Program-made: the position numbers and the translations under genes
The notes under the pieces: model-generated
What the model was told of the DNA's origin: nothing
Seen by the model: only the letters and a program-made list of their open reading frames with translations
The model's database searches: none
Shown here: piece after piece, positions 1 through 7,915 of the stretch
Layout: each line of letters begins with the position of its first letter
Position numbering within the stretch: position 1 is the stretch's first letter
DNA from: CADEFX01 sp963806735
GTDB lineage: Bacteria; Pseudomonadota; Alphaproteobacteria; Rhizobiales; Hyphomicrobiaceae
Reading direction: 5' to 3'
DNA length: 64,000 bases
NCBI GenBank assembly: GCA_963806735.1
Contig: CAWEBE010000053.1
Span: 1-64,000 of the forward strand

Positions 1-520
1 GCTTGAGCCTCCCGGAATTCATGGCCCTCAACTACGGATCGCGTACGCCGCTGACGACGCTCGTCGGCCAGGCCATCTATGGCGCAGTGCTCGGAGGGTT
101 TCCCCAGCTCGCGCCAACTCTCGGATGAATCCAACATCGTGTATGCATGTTCGGGTCTTCCGGACGCCGATACGCAAGCACGCCTCGGCTACCTGGGACA
201 CCCACACGTATGCGGCGCCGCCATGCGCATGACAAAGCCATGTACGGCACGATGGCATCCTGCAGGGCGGCGTAGGCGGTCGCGGGCGTGGGCATCGGAG
301 CCAGAGGGCTAACGTTCGCAGTTCTTCTGCCGCTACTGCGTGCACCCGGCGCAAATCGGAAAGTGCTGTCGCTCTGATCGGGTTTGCGGCGGTCGGGTTT
401 GTTGCGGTAAGTCCGAAAGTGGCACTTATTCGCCGTGTGCGGCCGAGTACTGGTACGTCAGATGACGCACGCAAAACGGACGTTGATCCTGTTATCGATC
501 CATGGGGCCATTTCGGTCCC
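1..520. other. No supported gene
   Basis: I see no convincing gene in this stretch. Open frames exist on both strands, but their translations are arginine- and proline-rich without any family motif. The frame running leftward from about 660 begins with the displaced second half of the CBS-domain protein described next and then continues as out-of-frame noise. Confidence 0.5.
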
Positions 521-946
521 TCAGACTGCAAACGCGCGCAATCCGCCGGTCTCCTGTTGGAGCTCGTTGACACGCCAGTTCGAACATCGCGGATGCTGAT
601 CATCCCAACAAGGCGCTTGCCCTCCACGACTGGAATGTGTCGAATATTGCGTGCCAGCATGGTCGATGCGACGAGCGAAACCTTCTCGCTCGCGGAACAC
701 GATGATCACGGTCGTGGTCATGAGTGCCGAAACCGGCTGCGCGTACAGATCGCTTTTGTGCACGGCCAGGCCATAAGTCACATCCCGCTCCGTAATGACC
801 CCCTCGACCGTCTGTCCATCGCTGCTCACAATCGCCGCACCGATGCGCTGATCGCGCAGGCGCTCGCACAGCGCGCCAATGGTGTCCGATGGCCTGATCG
901 TGATGACGCGTCGATATTTTGCCGCTAGAATCTACGCAACCTTCAC
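521..946 (-). pseudogene. CBS-domain pair protein, disrupted
   Basis: Read across frames this is a two-CBS-domain protein of about 141 residues, the usual length of the small rhizobial CBS proteins that bind adenosyl ligands. A GTG start at 944-946 follows a GGAGG-type ribosome site and gives MKVA, then an in-frame TAG at 932-934, then ILAAKYRRVITIRP. The first CBS half runs in one frame to about MTTTVI. After an extra base near 681-682 the second half (VASTMLARNIRHIPVVEGKR, then VGMISIRDV) is in another frame. After a missing base near 583-584 the C-terminus (NWRVNELQQETGG) returns to the first frame. The two indels compensate each other, so only the centre is scrambled. The indels are at GG and TT runs, so sequencing error is possible for them, but the stop codon would still need an explanation. 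Family assignment is firm; whether it is truly dead is not. Confidence 0.8.
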
Positions 947-1104
947 GCCACTCCCTCCTATGGTCAGGTGATCCGACTGCTCGTACGCGACCTGACTTCG
1001 GAGCAGTTGTCGCTAACGTACCTTCATCGGTCCAATAGGATGGCCGAGACGAGCCGTCCTGGGGTCTGCTGCTTTGTGACTGCCGCTGAGCGGCAATCAG
1101 ATTG

Positions 1105-1440
1105 CTACAACGGACGAACATGGTGCGACAGGCGCGGGCCGGAGTTCCACAACTTCGGGACGTACTGCCCTCCATGATCGTCGCTCAGATCCTTCATTAG
1201 ATCGAACAACGCGGCGGCATGAAGCTGCGGCTCAGACGTTCCGCCCGCCGGGTCACGGTAGATGTCCAAGATACGGACCAGCTTGCGGCGACGGGTTTGG
1301 GTCCGGGGTTTCGGAACCGACTTTCGGACCGGGTCAGAGCCACTAGTTGGAGGCCCCACCCGTGGCACCTCGTCAGGCACCTCTGTTCTGGCTACCAGTT
1401 GAGCCACCGGTTCAGTCATCCTCAATAGCCCACGAAACAC
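1105..1440 (-). pseudogene. Truncated copy of plasmid-type DNA-binding gene (copy 1)
   Basis: From a GTG at 1438-1440 this frame encodes a proline/arginine-rich segment ending in a basic RRRK patch, followed by VRILDIYRDPAGG and FDLMKDLSDDHGGQYVPK. The DNA from about 1152 to 1440 is a diverged inverted copy of 6971-7258. Here the frame stays open through KDLSDDHGGQYVPK, then homology stops abruptly near 1152 and the remaining 15 or so codons are unrelated. It therefore lacks the C-terminal winged-helix-like part present in copy 2. No good ribosome site precedes the GTG. The function of the intact protein is not known to me; the context in copy 2, next to parA, suggests a plasmid maintenance or replication role. 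Confidence 0.55.
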
Positions 1441-1557
1441 AACTGTGGTGCATTCAAGCGGCAATGTACTGGGTGCAGCCCATTGCTCTCGCCAGTGGCG
1501 CGATGAAGGCCATAGCCTGGGGCCCCAGCTTGGCTGTGTGGTTGGCAACACCGATCG

Positions 1558-1878
1558 GTGCCTAGGGCGCCCATTTCGGGTGGCAACGTCGAACGCTTCG
1601 ACCCGAAAGATTTGATCGACAAACTCTTGCACACAGGAGCAAGCGTGCCTGACGAGCTTGGAAAGTTGCTGGCCGGTCAACTGAGCTTAGTGGCCGTACT
1701 GGCAAACGTTCTGATCGACAAGGGCATCGTCACGCGAGAAGAACTGTGTGAGCGGTTTCAGCAGGCGCATGACGCGGCCATGCAATCTTCTGCCGCGCCG
1801 CTAGGCGCGCAGATGCTGGCGGACTTGATCACCTATCTTGAGGGTGCCGATTGGCAGGCGAAGTCCCGGTTGCAGTAG
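1558..1878 (+). CDS. Hypothetical protein, 106 residues
   Basis: An open frame with a GTG start encodes an acidic, mainly helical-looking protein with a middle part rich in Leu/Val/Ile (QLSLVAVLANVLIDKG) followed by IVTREELCERFQQAHDAA. Codon usage looks like that of real genes in this window, but I recognise no family. There is no strong ribosome site and the first residues are doubtful, so the true start may lie at an internal codon. No operon partner is evident: the neighbours are the truncated gene copy upstream and an oppositely oriented small gene downstream. Confidence 0.45.
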   Translation: MPRAPISGGNVERFDPKDLIDKLLHTGASVPDELGKLLAGQLSLVAVLANVLIDKGIVTREELCERFQQAHDAAMQSSAAPLGAQMLADLITYLEGADWQAKSRLQ

Positions 1879-2021
1879 GCGCGGCTCCCTAGCCGGTGAT
1901 TACTTCTTCGCAAAACCAGCCGCCACCCGTGCTCCGACTCCGCGCTACACCGCAGACAAATTCGAGACTCCTCGCGCCATTGCCGATGGGTGGCTCTTTC
2001 TAACCTGGTGGTGTCCCGCAC

Positions 2022-2411
2022 TTAGTGCGTCGCCACACGCCTATTCAGCTGGAAGTCCAGCTCGTCCTGGACGTTGCTAACCGCCTGGCGCCAATCGCCG
2101 CCGACGACGATCTGGTCTTCCGCATACGAGGACGCGACCGAGGACAGGCTGCGCGGCGCCTGCTCCAGCGCCGCGATGGACTTGCCCTGATCCGGGAAAG
2201 AACCAATGGACAAGGCGAGTGCCTGCAGTTCCTTGAGGATCATCCTGCGGCGTCGCTCGTGCTCGGCCGTGACGTTGCGCACGTCGTGCAGGAGCTGGTG
2301 GTCGGCGCAGGTGAGAGCGTCACTCAGCGAATGGAGGAGCTTTTGCTCGCCGCCAGCGAGCTCGTTCACCTGAACGCGCATCTCCTCGATCTGCTGCAGC
2401 AGTGTGGTCAT
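2022..2411 (-). CDS. Hypothetical helical/coiled-coil protein, 129 residues
   Basis: The ATG at 2409-2411 is preceded by GGAGG at a spacing of about six bases, which decides this start over an upstream one. The product begins MTTLLQQIEEMRVQVNELAG and carries heptad-like Leu spacing through about residue 75, including HERRRRMILKELQALALS. It then has a polar tail with EDQIVVGGDWRQAV. There is no signal peptide and no membrane segment, so it is probably cytoplasmic. I do not recognise the family. It is read in the same direction as the response regulator and DUF6894 genes but is separated from the regulator by about 180 bases, so it need not be in the same transcript. Confidence 0.6.
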   Translation of the reverse strand: MTTLLQQIEEMRVQVNELAGGEQKLLHSLSDALTCADHQLLHDVRNVTAEHERRRRMILKELQALALSIGSFPDQGKSIAALEQAPRSLSSVASSYAEDQIVVGGDWRQAVSNVQDELDFQLNRRVATH

Positions 2412-2588
2412 AGCGAGCCTCCGTGCGTCTTTGGTTACTCGCCGAATCACGAACTGCCTAAATCATAACATCCGTTTTCCACCTCAGAAGCGGGCCGGCT
2501 GGCGCGTGCGGTAACACTATGTTGTGCGCTGACACCTTCGACTGACATGCCGCCCTATTTGCTTGCGCGTGCGGGCGCCGTGATCGGC

Positions 2589-3218
2589 TCAAGGCTCGAT
2601 CAGCTTATGGCGCACGGCGTAACGCACCAAAGCCGCAGTCGAGGTCAGTCCAAGCTTGTGCATGATCGCAGAACGGTGCGACTCCACCGTCTTGATGCTG
2701 ATGCTGAGTACCTGGGCAATCTGCTTGTTGCTGTGCCCCTCGGCAACCAATTGCACCACGCTGCGCTCACGGGCCGTCAGTACCTGGGCCGGCTGCGCAT
2801 CGGTCAAAAAGACCGCGAGGAGCGCCTCCATAGCCTTGCTGGTCAAATACGGCCGATGCGCCGCAAGGGTTTCGATGGCGGCCACCAGCTCTTGTTCGGC
2901 TTCTGTCTTCACCAAATAGGCGCGTGCGCCCGCGCTGAACGCTTCGCGCATGATGATCTCGTTGTCGTGCTCCGTAAGGATCAGGACCTCGACGCTCGGT
3001 GCACGCGAGCGAATTCGACGCGCGGCTTCAATGCCGTTGATCCGGGGAAGCGTGTCGTCGAGAATGGCCACGTCAGGCTTGGTGGCAATGGCCTTGTCGA
3101 TGGCCTCTTTGCCGTCAGCCGCCTCGGCGACGACAGTCCAGCCCGCGTGACTTTCGATGATGCGTCGGACACCCGAGCGCACCACGGCATGATCATCAGC
3201 GATCAGGATGCGGGTCAT
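2589..3218 (-). CDS. NarL/FixJ-family response regulator
   Basis: The protein (209 residues from the ATG at 3216-3218; a GTG lies two codons upstream) has an N-terminal receiver domain and a C-terminal LuxR-type helix-turn-helix. Receiver hallmarks are the acidic pair in LIADDHAVVRSGVRR, the phospho-acceptor Asp near residue 54 in PDVAILDDTLP, and the conserved Lys in YLVKTEAEQE. The output domain carries LTARERSVVQLVAEGHSNKQ and the recognition helix SIKTVESHRS. It should be a phosphorylation-controlled transcription factor. No histidine kinase is encoded nearby, so it is an orphan and its signal is unknown. Confidence 0.92.
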   Translation of the reverse strand: MTRILIADDHAVVRSGVRRIIESHAGWTVVAEAADGKEAIDKAIATKPDVAILDDTLPRINGIEAARRIRSRAPSVEVLILTEHDNEIIMREAFSAGARAYLVKTEAEQELVAAIETLAAHRPYLTSKAMEALLAVFLTDAQPAQVLTARERSVVQLVAEGHSNKQIAQVLSISIKTVESHRSAIMHKLGLTSTAALVRYAVRHKLIEP

Positions 3219-3311
3219 GGCCACACGCTTGGGCCAGTGGCGAGCAAAGCCACGGGTCGCTGTCAGGCTAGAGCATGCTGCCGCGCTACCAGGAACTACC
3301 TAGAGCGATAC

Positions 3312-3551
3312 CTAATGCAGCAGCACGGCGTCTTCGAACTTGACGATATCGAGTAACTCACCCGCCTCGTCGCAAATCTCAAAGGCGAAGCCAATGGTGC
3401 CGCACTGCCAGTCACCCGGCAGGTCGGCCAGCATGCCGCGGATAATCGCCAAGGCATCGGCTTTGGCAGTGGTGAGACACGGAAATTGTACGGGTCGGTC
3501 GCTCTCTATGAGATCGCCATTACCTTTGAGATTGAAATAGTATTTCGGCAT
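3312..3551 (-). CDS. DUF6894-type small protein
   Basis: This 79-residue protein opens with MPKYYFNLKGNGDLIESD and has the small alpha/beta pattern typical of the DUF6894 family, which is abundant in Rhizobiales. The middle segment LTTAKADALAIIRGMLADL is a predicted helix, and the end (FAFEICDEAGELLDIVKFED) a strand pair. The function of the family is not established. There is no signal peptide, and it lies upstream of the response regulator in the same orientation with a gap of about 90 bases. Confidence 0.75.
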   Translation of the reverse strand: MPKYYFNLKGNGDLIESDRPVQFPCLTTAKADALAIIRGMLADLPGDWQCGTIGFAFEICDEAGELLDIVKFEDAVLLH

Positions 3552-3896
3552 AGGCCCCCCTCAACGCAACAGATCAGGCTGCCAATCTCCCAATAAGAAT
3601 GGCCGTCAGAGGGCAGGGTTCGATTTGTCGGCGCGCCAAACCGTCCCATCAGCATATGCCCTTAGGGGAATACCCAACCGACGATCGAGCCGACAATGCG
3701 GTGCTTCGCTCTTGCGATGAAGACCGCAAGTGAAGGGACGCGACCCTGTCGCGTGGTTTGCAACGAGTTGGTTGTGGATAACCCACGCCGGGAACGTGGC
3801 GAATAGGGCTGAGAACCTCAGGCCGCCTCAAGCATGTCCTGCTTCGTGAAGCCTTCCTGCACGATCTGCATCTGATCGGGTGGGTATTCCATACCT
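3552..3896. other. No supported gene
   Basis: I see no gene in this roughly 345-base gap. Short frames on the minus strand yield arginine-rich text without motifs. No RNA gene or hairpin stands out. Confidence 0.4.
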
Positions 3897-4109
3897 TCAG
3901 CGTAGCACGCTCAAGTTGTTGAACTCCGTGGTGACCACGTCCGCGCTGCAAGACCCCTTCCTGATTGAAGTGGGTCTGCCAGATAGGGATCCATGCTCGA
4001 TGGTTAGGCACAAATGGCCCAATGCTCGCTGCAGCGCCATTTGCAGCGCCATTTCGTCCATGGTCAGATCGCCTTCGAACTCCACTTTGACCATCGCCGT
4101 GATCTTCAT
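3897..4109 (-). CDS. Hypothetical protein, 70 residues
   Basis: The ATG at 4107-4109 gives MKITAMVKVEFEGDLTMDEM followed by ALQMALQRALGHLCLTIEHG. The alternation of a beta strand with an Ala/Leu-rich helix is coherent, and a weak GGGATC ribosome site precedes the start. An upstream in-frame start would add 18 residues without apparent sense. No family is recognised. It stands alone in a gene-poor region, so confidence is limited. Confidence 0.4.
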   Translation of the reverse strand: MKITAMVKVEFEGDLTMDEMALQMALQRALGHLCLTIEHGSLSGRPTSIRKGSCSADVVTTEFNNLSVLR

Positions 4110-4767
4110 GTCAGATCCCCGACCTATGCCTCTTATCCACACACGCCCGCTCATGATCCCCACTTCACCGTGGTCTAATGAAGGCTGCCATAGTGGTCCC
4201 TAGGCTTTTGCCTGGGGCGAGGGCGTCGCAAACCACAGATGGCGATCCGTGGTTCCCTGGCGCCGTCACTCCAGCCAACCGGCTCGAAAGCTCTTTCACG
4301 TGATTTGGAAGGTGGCTGCAACGGGCTCACACCGCATAGGTATCGACCCCGTGCGCGTCAGGGTCGGGTAGACCCAAGCATAAAATCTGAAGCGCTCTTT
4401 TTCATAATTCAGATCCGCTGTCGCCGCCTTCCAGCTCACGAAGCTGGATGTTGCTCTTTCACAACTAGGAGAGCTTTCAATGGCGAAGTCCCATTCGCTG
4501 CGCCTACTGTGGTCGAATTCTTGACAAGAATGGTGATTCTCCCAAAGGCGTCCCGCTCATCGGCGTTCGTTGGTACAAGGTCAAACACGGCTACACGCAC
4601 GGAGGTGACTGATACGACCTTCAGCGTGAAATCAGCGAGCCCTTGTTCCCTGTCCCGCATCGACAACCATTCGCCTGACCGCAGGCATGAAAGCAACCTC
4701 GGCGATCCGTCGCCGAGCCTTTGCAGCGCCCGATCATCGGACGTTGCTTGGCTCTTGGAGGTGCACC
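4110..4767. other. No confident gene; one small hairpin
   Basis: About 660 bases without a gene I can support. A perfect-looking hairpin with arms CCCTAGGC and GCCTGGGG and a TTTT loop lies at 4198-4217; it has no following T-run. A minus-strand frame at 4436-4696 (86 residues, with MRDREQGLADFTLKVV) is open but matches nothing I know and lacks a good ribosome site. Confidence 0.35.
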
Positions 4768-5190
4768 ATGAAATGGGATTGGACAGATGACATCACTTCT
4801 TTCCTGGTTCCGGTCGTACTTGCCGTCCTTGCCCTCTGCCTCTTTGCTACACCAGCACGCGCAGAGCAAAACCAAGCACGGGGTGTATTCTGTGACACCA
4901 GTGAACAAGTGGAAGCGTTCGTTACGCTCGCGGCCAACGACACGCCTGCACACGAAGCACTCGCGCAGGTAAACCACGCGGCTGGAAAAGAGACTGCATG
5001 CGTCTTCGGACTCGTCGTCTTCGAGGCCATGCAGGAAGTGAAGGACCTGACCGTCCGTCACCACGAGCTCATCATCATGCAGCTCGCGATCATCGCGGTG
5101 CATACCCCGATGGGTTTTTTGCCGATCGAGATGACGCAGTTCATGGTCGTCGAACGAAAACTCATGTATCCCACCCGCCTAGGTGCCTAA
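4768..5190 (+). CDS. Secreted hypothetical protein, 140 residues
   Basis: The ATG at 4768 is preceded by GGAGG at about seven bases, which selects it over an ATG 27 codons upstream. Residues 1 to about 33 form a signal peptide: an acidic/charged start (MKWDWTDD), a hydrophobic core (FLVPVVLAVLALCLF) and an AxA-type cleavage site (TPARAEQ). The mature part has two cysteines, one in VFCDTSEQVE and one in ETACVFGLVVFE, that may form a disulfide. No family name is recognised. It is likely periplasmic, and it stands alone upstream of the tRNA-like element. Confidence 0.65.
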   Translation: MKWDWTDDITSFLVPVVLAVLALCLFATPARAEQNQARGVFCDTSEQVEAFVTLAANDTPAHEALAQVNHAAGKETACVFGLVVFEAMQEVKDLTVRHHELIIMQLAIIAVHTPMGFLPIEMTQFMVVERKLMYPTRLGA

Positions 5191-5243
5191 GTAGCGGCCT
5201 TCGGTGTTCCCCGCTCAACAAGGAACACCACCATCTTTGATAC

Positions 5244-5314
5244 TGCCGGTTCGTTCAATGGTCGGACTCGAGGCTATGGTCCTCGCAATGTTGGTTCGAT
5301 TCCAACGCCGGCAA
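5244..5314 (+). tRNA. tRNA-like element with AUG anticodon
   Basis: This stretch folds as a complete cloverleaf. The acceptor is TGCCGGT with GCCGGCA (last pair T.G) and discriminator A. The D arm is GTTC with GGAC around a GG-containing loop. The anticodon stem is CGAGG/CCTCG with loop CTATGGT, and the T arm is GTTGG/CCAAC with the canonical loop TTCGATT. The loop places ATG at positions 34-36, which would read the His codon CAU. A genuine bacterial tRNA-His has GUG, an extra G at -1 and C73, none of which is present here, and position 38 is U. No CCA is encoded. It may be a divergent mobile-element tRNA or a decayed one. Confidence 0.5.
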
Positions 5315-5629
5315 CTGACCAGAAATTAACGTTTGCTTTACCAACTCAACCAAGCCTGGGTTGCTTCCCGAAGCAAAGGGAGCAGCAAGATGGCCGCCAA
5401 GCACAGAGCCTCTGCTCAACGAAATCAGAACGAGAGCAGGCGGTACCGCCGGTTCGCCAAACACTTGCGCCGATGGCAGAACGGCGAACCCGTCAGAACC
5501 TACGACACCCGCTGGCTTGCGTACCTGCAGGAGCAGATCCACTCGGCGCACGCCGAAGAGTCTAGGCTTCTCGGAACGGTCGCGCCAAGCCGTGCGTTGA
5601 TTATGGTGTCTTATGAGGAGTTTGGCACC

Positions 5630-5830
5630 ATGAGTTACCAGCCCACTTCGCTCGAGCGCGCCTTTGAACTCGCACGCTCCGGCCAGTGTTCTTCTCTCGC
5701 CGACATTCGACAGCAGCTTAATCGCGAAGGTCTTAATTCCCGGACGTTGATAGGGCCGGTGCTGATGCGACAGCTCCGAGACCTCATCTGTGAAGCGCAT
5801 CCTGAAGAGCGTCGCGGCTTGCGGAAGTAA
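5630..5830 (+). CDS. Small conserved-looking protein, 66 residues
   Basis: The ATG at 5630 has a GGAG ribosome site at a nine-base spacing and gives MSYQPTSLERAFELARSGQC, a start pattern I associate with a small family common in Rhizobiales. SSLADIRQQLNREG then suggests a short helix-turn-helix-like pair, and MRQLRDLICEAHPEE follows. The same frame is open back to about 5333 and would add an Arg-rich 99-residue extension (KHRASAQRNQNESRRYRR). I regard that extension as less likely because the ribosome site supports the inner start. It is near the partition cassette but points the other way. Confidence 0.6.
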   Translation: MSYQPTSLERAFELARSGQCSSLADIRQQLNREGLNSRTLIGPVLMRQLRDLICEAHPEERRGLRK

Positions 5831-5941
5831 GCAGAATAGTTCGACTGACGCTTCCTCTTTTGACCCTTCCGCTTCTTCTCCGTCCGCGCCACCTCCTCCT
5901 CGATTGCCTTCTTCATCTCCGCCGAGAACCTGTGCTTCCAA

Positions 5942-6208
5942 TCAGCTTGCAATTGGCGGTTTGCCGTACTTGCCGAACACCGCATTGAGCCCTTCGGCCA
6001 CGAGCTCGCCTTGTGTCCGCCCGGTCTCGGCAGCCAGCAGCTTCAATTGCTTGGCGACCTCCGGAGCGTGATAGGTCAAGATGCCAACTTTGCCTTGCCG
6101 GCTTTTCGGCACGCTCTTCGCACGGCTCTCAGGCGGCGCCGCGTCTAGGCGCGTCTTGCCAGACCGGTCCCTGAGAAACTCGAGCATGCTGGTGCGGTCG
6201 TTCTTCAC
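5942..6208 (-). CDS. Ribbon-helix-helix-like partner of ParA
   Basis: The GTG at 6206-6208 overlaps the parA stop codon by four bases (GTGA) and follows a GGGAGG ribosome site, so the two genes are translationally coupled. The 88-residue product has a basic, disordered N-terminus and a C-terminal part GKVGILTYHAPEVAKQLKLL then AAETGRTQGELVAEGLNAVF, which reads as a strand followed by two helices, as in RHH repressors and ParG/ParB-type centromere binders. In such cassettes the small protein binds the centromere and often the promoter. Assignment as DNA-binding partner is from fold-like pattern and position. Confidence 0.7.
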   Translation of the reverse strand: MKNDRTSMLEFLRDRSGKTRLDAAPPESRAKSVPKSRQGKVGILTYHAPEVAKQLKLLAAETGRTQGELVAEGLNAVFGKYGKPPIAS

Positions 6209-6879
6209 AACGTGGCCCTCCCTGTCTTCACGGTCCGACGCTTCGGTTTGGCCGTAGCACCCTTGTTGAGTACCGCCCACAACGCTGAGATCTCCTCGGC
6301 AGCACCGCTCGTCGGCGCAGTCTCCGTGACGCCCTTGCCACGCGAGATGGCCTTGGCGAAATGCGGGTGATGCATGATCGGGGTCGTGGCGATGCTGATG
6401 CCGTAACTTTTGAGCACAGCCGTAGCTTCGGCGATTGTCTGCTTGGCGCCCGACTTGTCGACGTTGTTGATCACAGCAATGGCCGCGCTCAACCGATCGG
6501 CGGCCTTGAGTAGACGCACCGTGTCGTCGAGCGAGCCGAGCGAGAACAGATCGCCGAGGGTCGGACAGACGATCGTGTCAGCAATCTTCATGGCGGCGAG
6601 AGCGCCGGCATCGACCTTGCCTGGTGTATCGATCATGGTCAGCGTCACGCCGATCGTGGCTGCGGCTGCGACGACATCGGCTAGCTTCTCATAGGTGGCC
6701 TCGAGCACCATCGGCGCGTTGGTGCCGCGTCTCTCCGCCCACAGCAGAGCATTGGCCTGCGGGTCGACATCGACGATGCAGCACGTCTCGCCGGACTTCT
6801 CGGCGATAACGGCCAAGTTGGTGGCGAGCGAGGATTTCCCGACGCCGCCTTTTTGCGACACGAATGCCCAGGTGCGCAT
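6205..6879 (-). CDS. parA: ParA-family partition ATPase
   Basis: This is a 224-residue Walker-type cytoskeletal ATPase. From the chosen ATG it starts MRTWAFVSQKGGVGKSS, with the deviant Walker A lysine, then IVDVDPQANALLWAERR (switch I region) and LTMIDTPGKVDAGALAAMKI (Walker B/switch II). It lacks the N-terminal DNA-binding extension of long ParA proteins, which is typical of type Ib plasmid systems. In-frame starts up to 6930 exist, but the repeats in front overlap them, and the family usually begins close to the Walker motif. With the downstream RHH-like gene it forms a segregation cassette, supporting a plasmid or island origin of this region. Confidence 0.9.
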   Translation of the reverse strand: MRTWAFVSQKGGVGKSSLATNLAVIAEKSGETCCIVDVDPQANALLWAERRGTNAPMVLEATYEKLADVVAAAATIGVTLTMIDTPGKVDAGALAAMKIADTIVCPTLGDLFSLGSLDDTVRLLKAADRLSAAIAVINNVDKSGAKQTIAEATAVLKSYGISIATTPIMHHPHFAKAISRGKGVTETAPTSGAAEEISALWAVLNKGATAKPKRRTVKTGRATL

Positions 6880-6915
6880 AGCTTTGACCTTGTCGTGGAC
6901 GCGGGTCTTGAGTAT

Positions 6916-6945
6916 CATGCTATTTACCATGCTACCATGATATCA
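6916..6945. promoter_or_regulatory. Iterated CATG repeats before parA (operator/centromere candidate)
   Basis: On the plus strand CATGCTA occurs at 6916-6922 and again at 6928-6934, twelve bases apart, followed by CATGATATCA at 6936-6945. Short iterons in the promoter of a parA-RHH pair are the usual binding site for the small RHH partner, serving autoregulation and sometimes partition. The array also lies only 25 bases from the divergent gene at 6971, so it could control both directions. Confidence 0.45.
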
Positions 6946-6970
6946 CAGCGGCTAAAAGAAGGGAATTCAG

Positions 6971-7419
6971 GTGCTTCGCGCGCTGTTGAGACGGACAGAA
7001 CCGGCGCCTCAACTGGTAGCCAGAACAGGGGCGCCTAACCCGGTGCCACGAGTGGAGCCTCCAACTAGTGGCACTGACCCGGTCCGAAACCCGGTTCCTG
7101 CGTCCCGGACCCAAAGCCGGCGCCGCAAACCGATCCGCATCCTGGACATCTACCGGGACCGGCTGGCGGAACGTCTGCGGCCCGGCTTCATGCCGCTGCG
7201 CTGTTCGATCTGATGAAGGATCTGAGCGATGATCATGGCGGGCAGTACGTCCCGAAGTCGCAGCTGCAGCGCATGTATGTTGAAGAGTGCCGACGCAGAG
7301 AGTGGTCGGCGCTGCACTGGACTGCAATTGGACGAGAGCTGAGGAAGCTCACCGACAAGCGCAAGGTCAGGCGTCATGGCCAGCGCATCATGGTCTATCG
7401 GGTGCCCAACATGGGCTAG
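6971..7419 (+). pseudogene. Plasmid-type DNA-binding gene, frameshifted (copy 2)
   Basis: A GTG at 6971 follows AAGGG and starts a proline-rich segment (TEPAPQLVARTGAP), a basic patch (SRRRKPIRILDIYRDR), then after a one-base frame change between about 7160 and 7212 continues as MKDLSDDHGGQYVPKSQL and RREWSALHWTAIGRELRKL, ending VRRHGQRIMVYRVPNMG. Joined, the product would be about 149 residues. The C-terminal half resembles the winged-helix domains found in plasmid/phage primase-type proteins, but that is an impression from the pattern of aromatic and basic positions. Copy 1, in inverted orientation at 1105-1440, keeps the frame at the site where this one shifts, which supports a real or sequencing indel here. 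The gene is divergent from parA. Confidence 0.6.
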
Positions 7420-7915
7420 GCATGGGCACCGCCTGCAATCGTCGGGCTCGTGAAGCTGATAGGCAAGCGGACAGGCGCTTACCTCAGGCATTGGGAGAAG
7501 CGTGGGGTGGCACAAAAGAAAATTGGTCCGGACAAATTTACCCTATGGGAGAAGACGTCATGCTGTCGGAGGTCGTAGTGCCGTTGCCAAACGCTGCCAA
7601 TAGCCCTTCCAGTCCCGGCTCACGGGTGCCTAAGCGCCAGCGTGAGTGCGCGATGCGCCAGACCCCCATTATCAATACCCCGATGATCCTAAAGCCAAGC
7701 CGCATGGCTAACGCACCTTGTTGACGCGATTTGCGTTGCGTTGCTGACTAGCCACCTACCCACCACAGTCGCATACCTTACCCTCAACTTGATATGTGGA
7801 CTGAGTTGTGGACTGAGATCGGTAACTCGAAGAATTCGACGCAATATCAATGCTTATTGGCGGAAGCATGATCCGCCGAGTGGCAGATCGCGTGTGCTTG
7901 CAGACGGAGAGGGCC
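7420..7915. other. No supported gene
   Basis: About 500 bases lie between the damaged plasmid-type gene and the ureohydrolase. Open frames here give no recognisable protein. A short TTGCGTTGCGTTG run lies near 7730-7743. This stretch probably marks the end of the accessory region. Confidence 0.4.

Noticed and set aside
5255..5941. Minus-strand frame of 228 codons across the tRNA-like element
   Set aside because: It covers both the cloverleaf and the small plus-strand gene at 5630-5830 and translates to Glu/Arg/Gly-rich text without motifs.
7287..7724. Plus-strand frame overlapping the plasmid-type gene copy
   Set aside because: Its first part is the wrong frame of the conserved C-terminus ending at 7419; the remainder has no family match.
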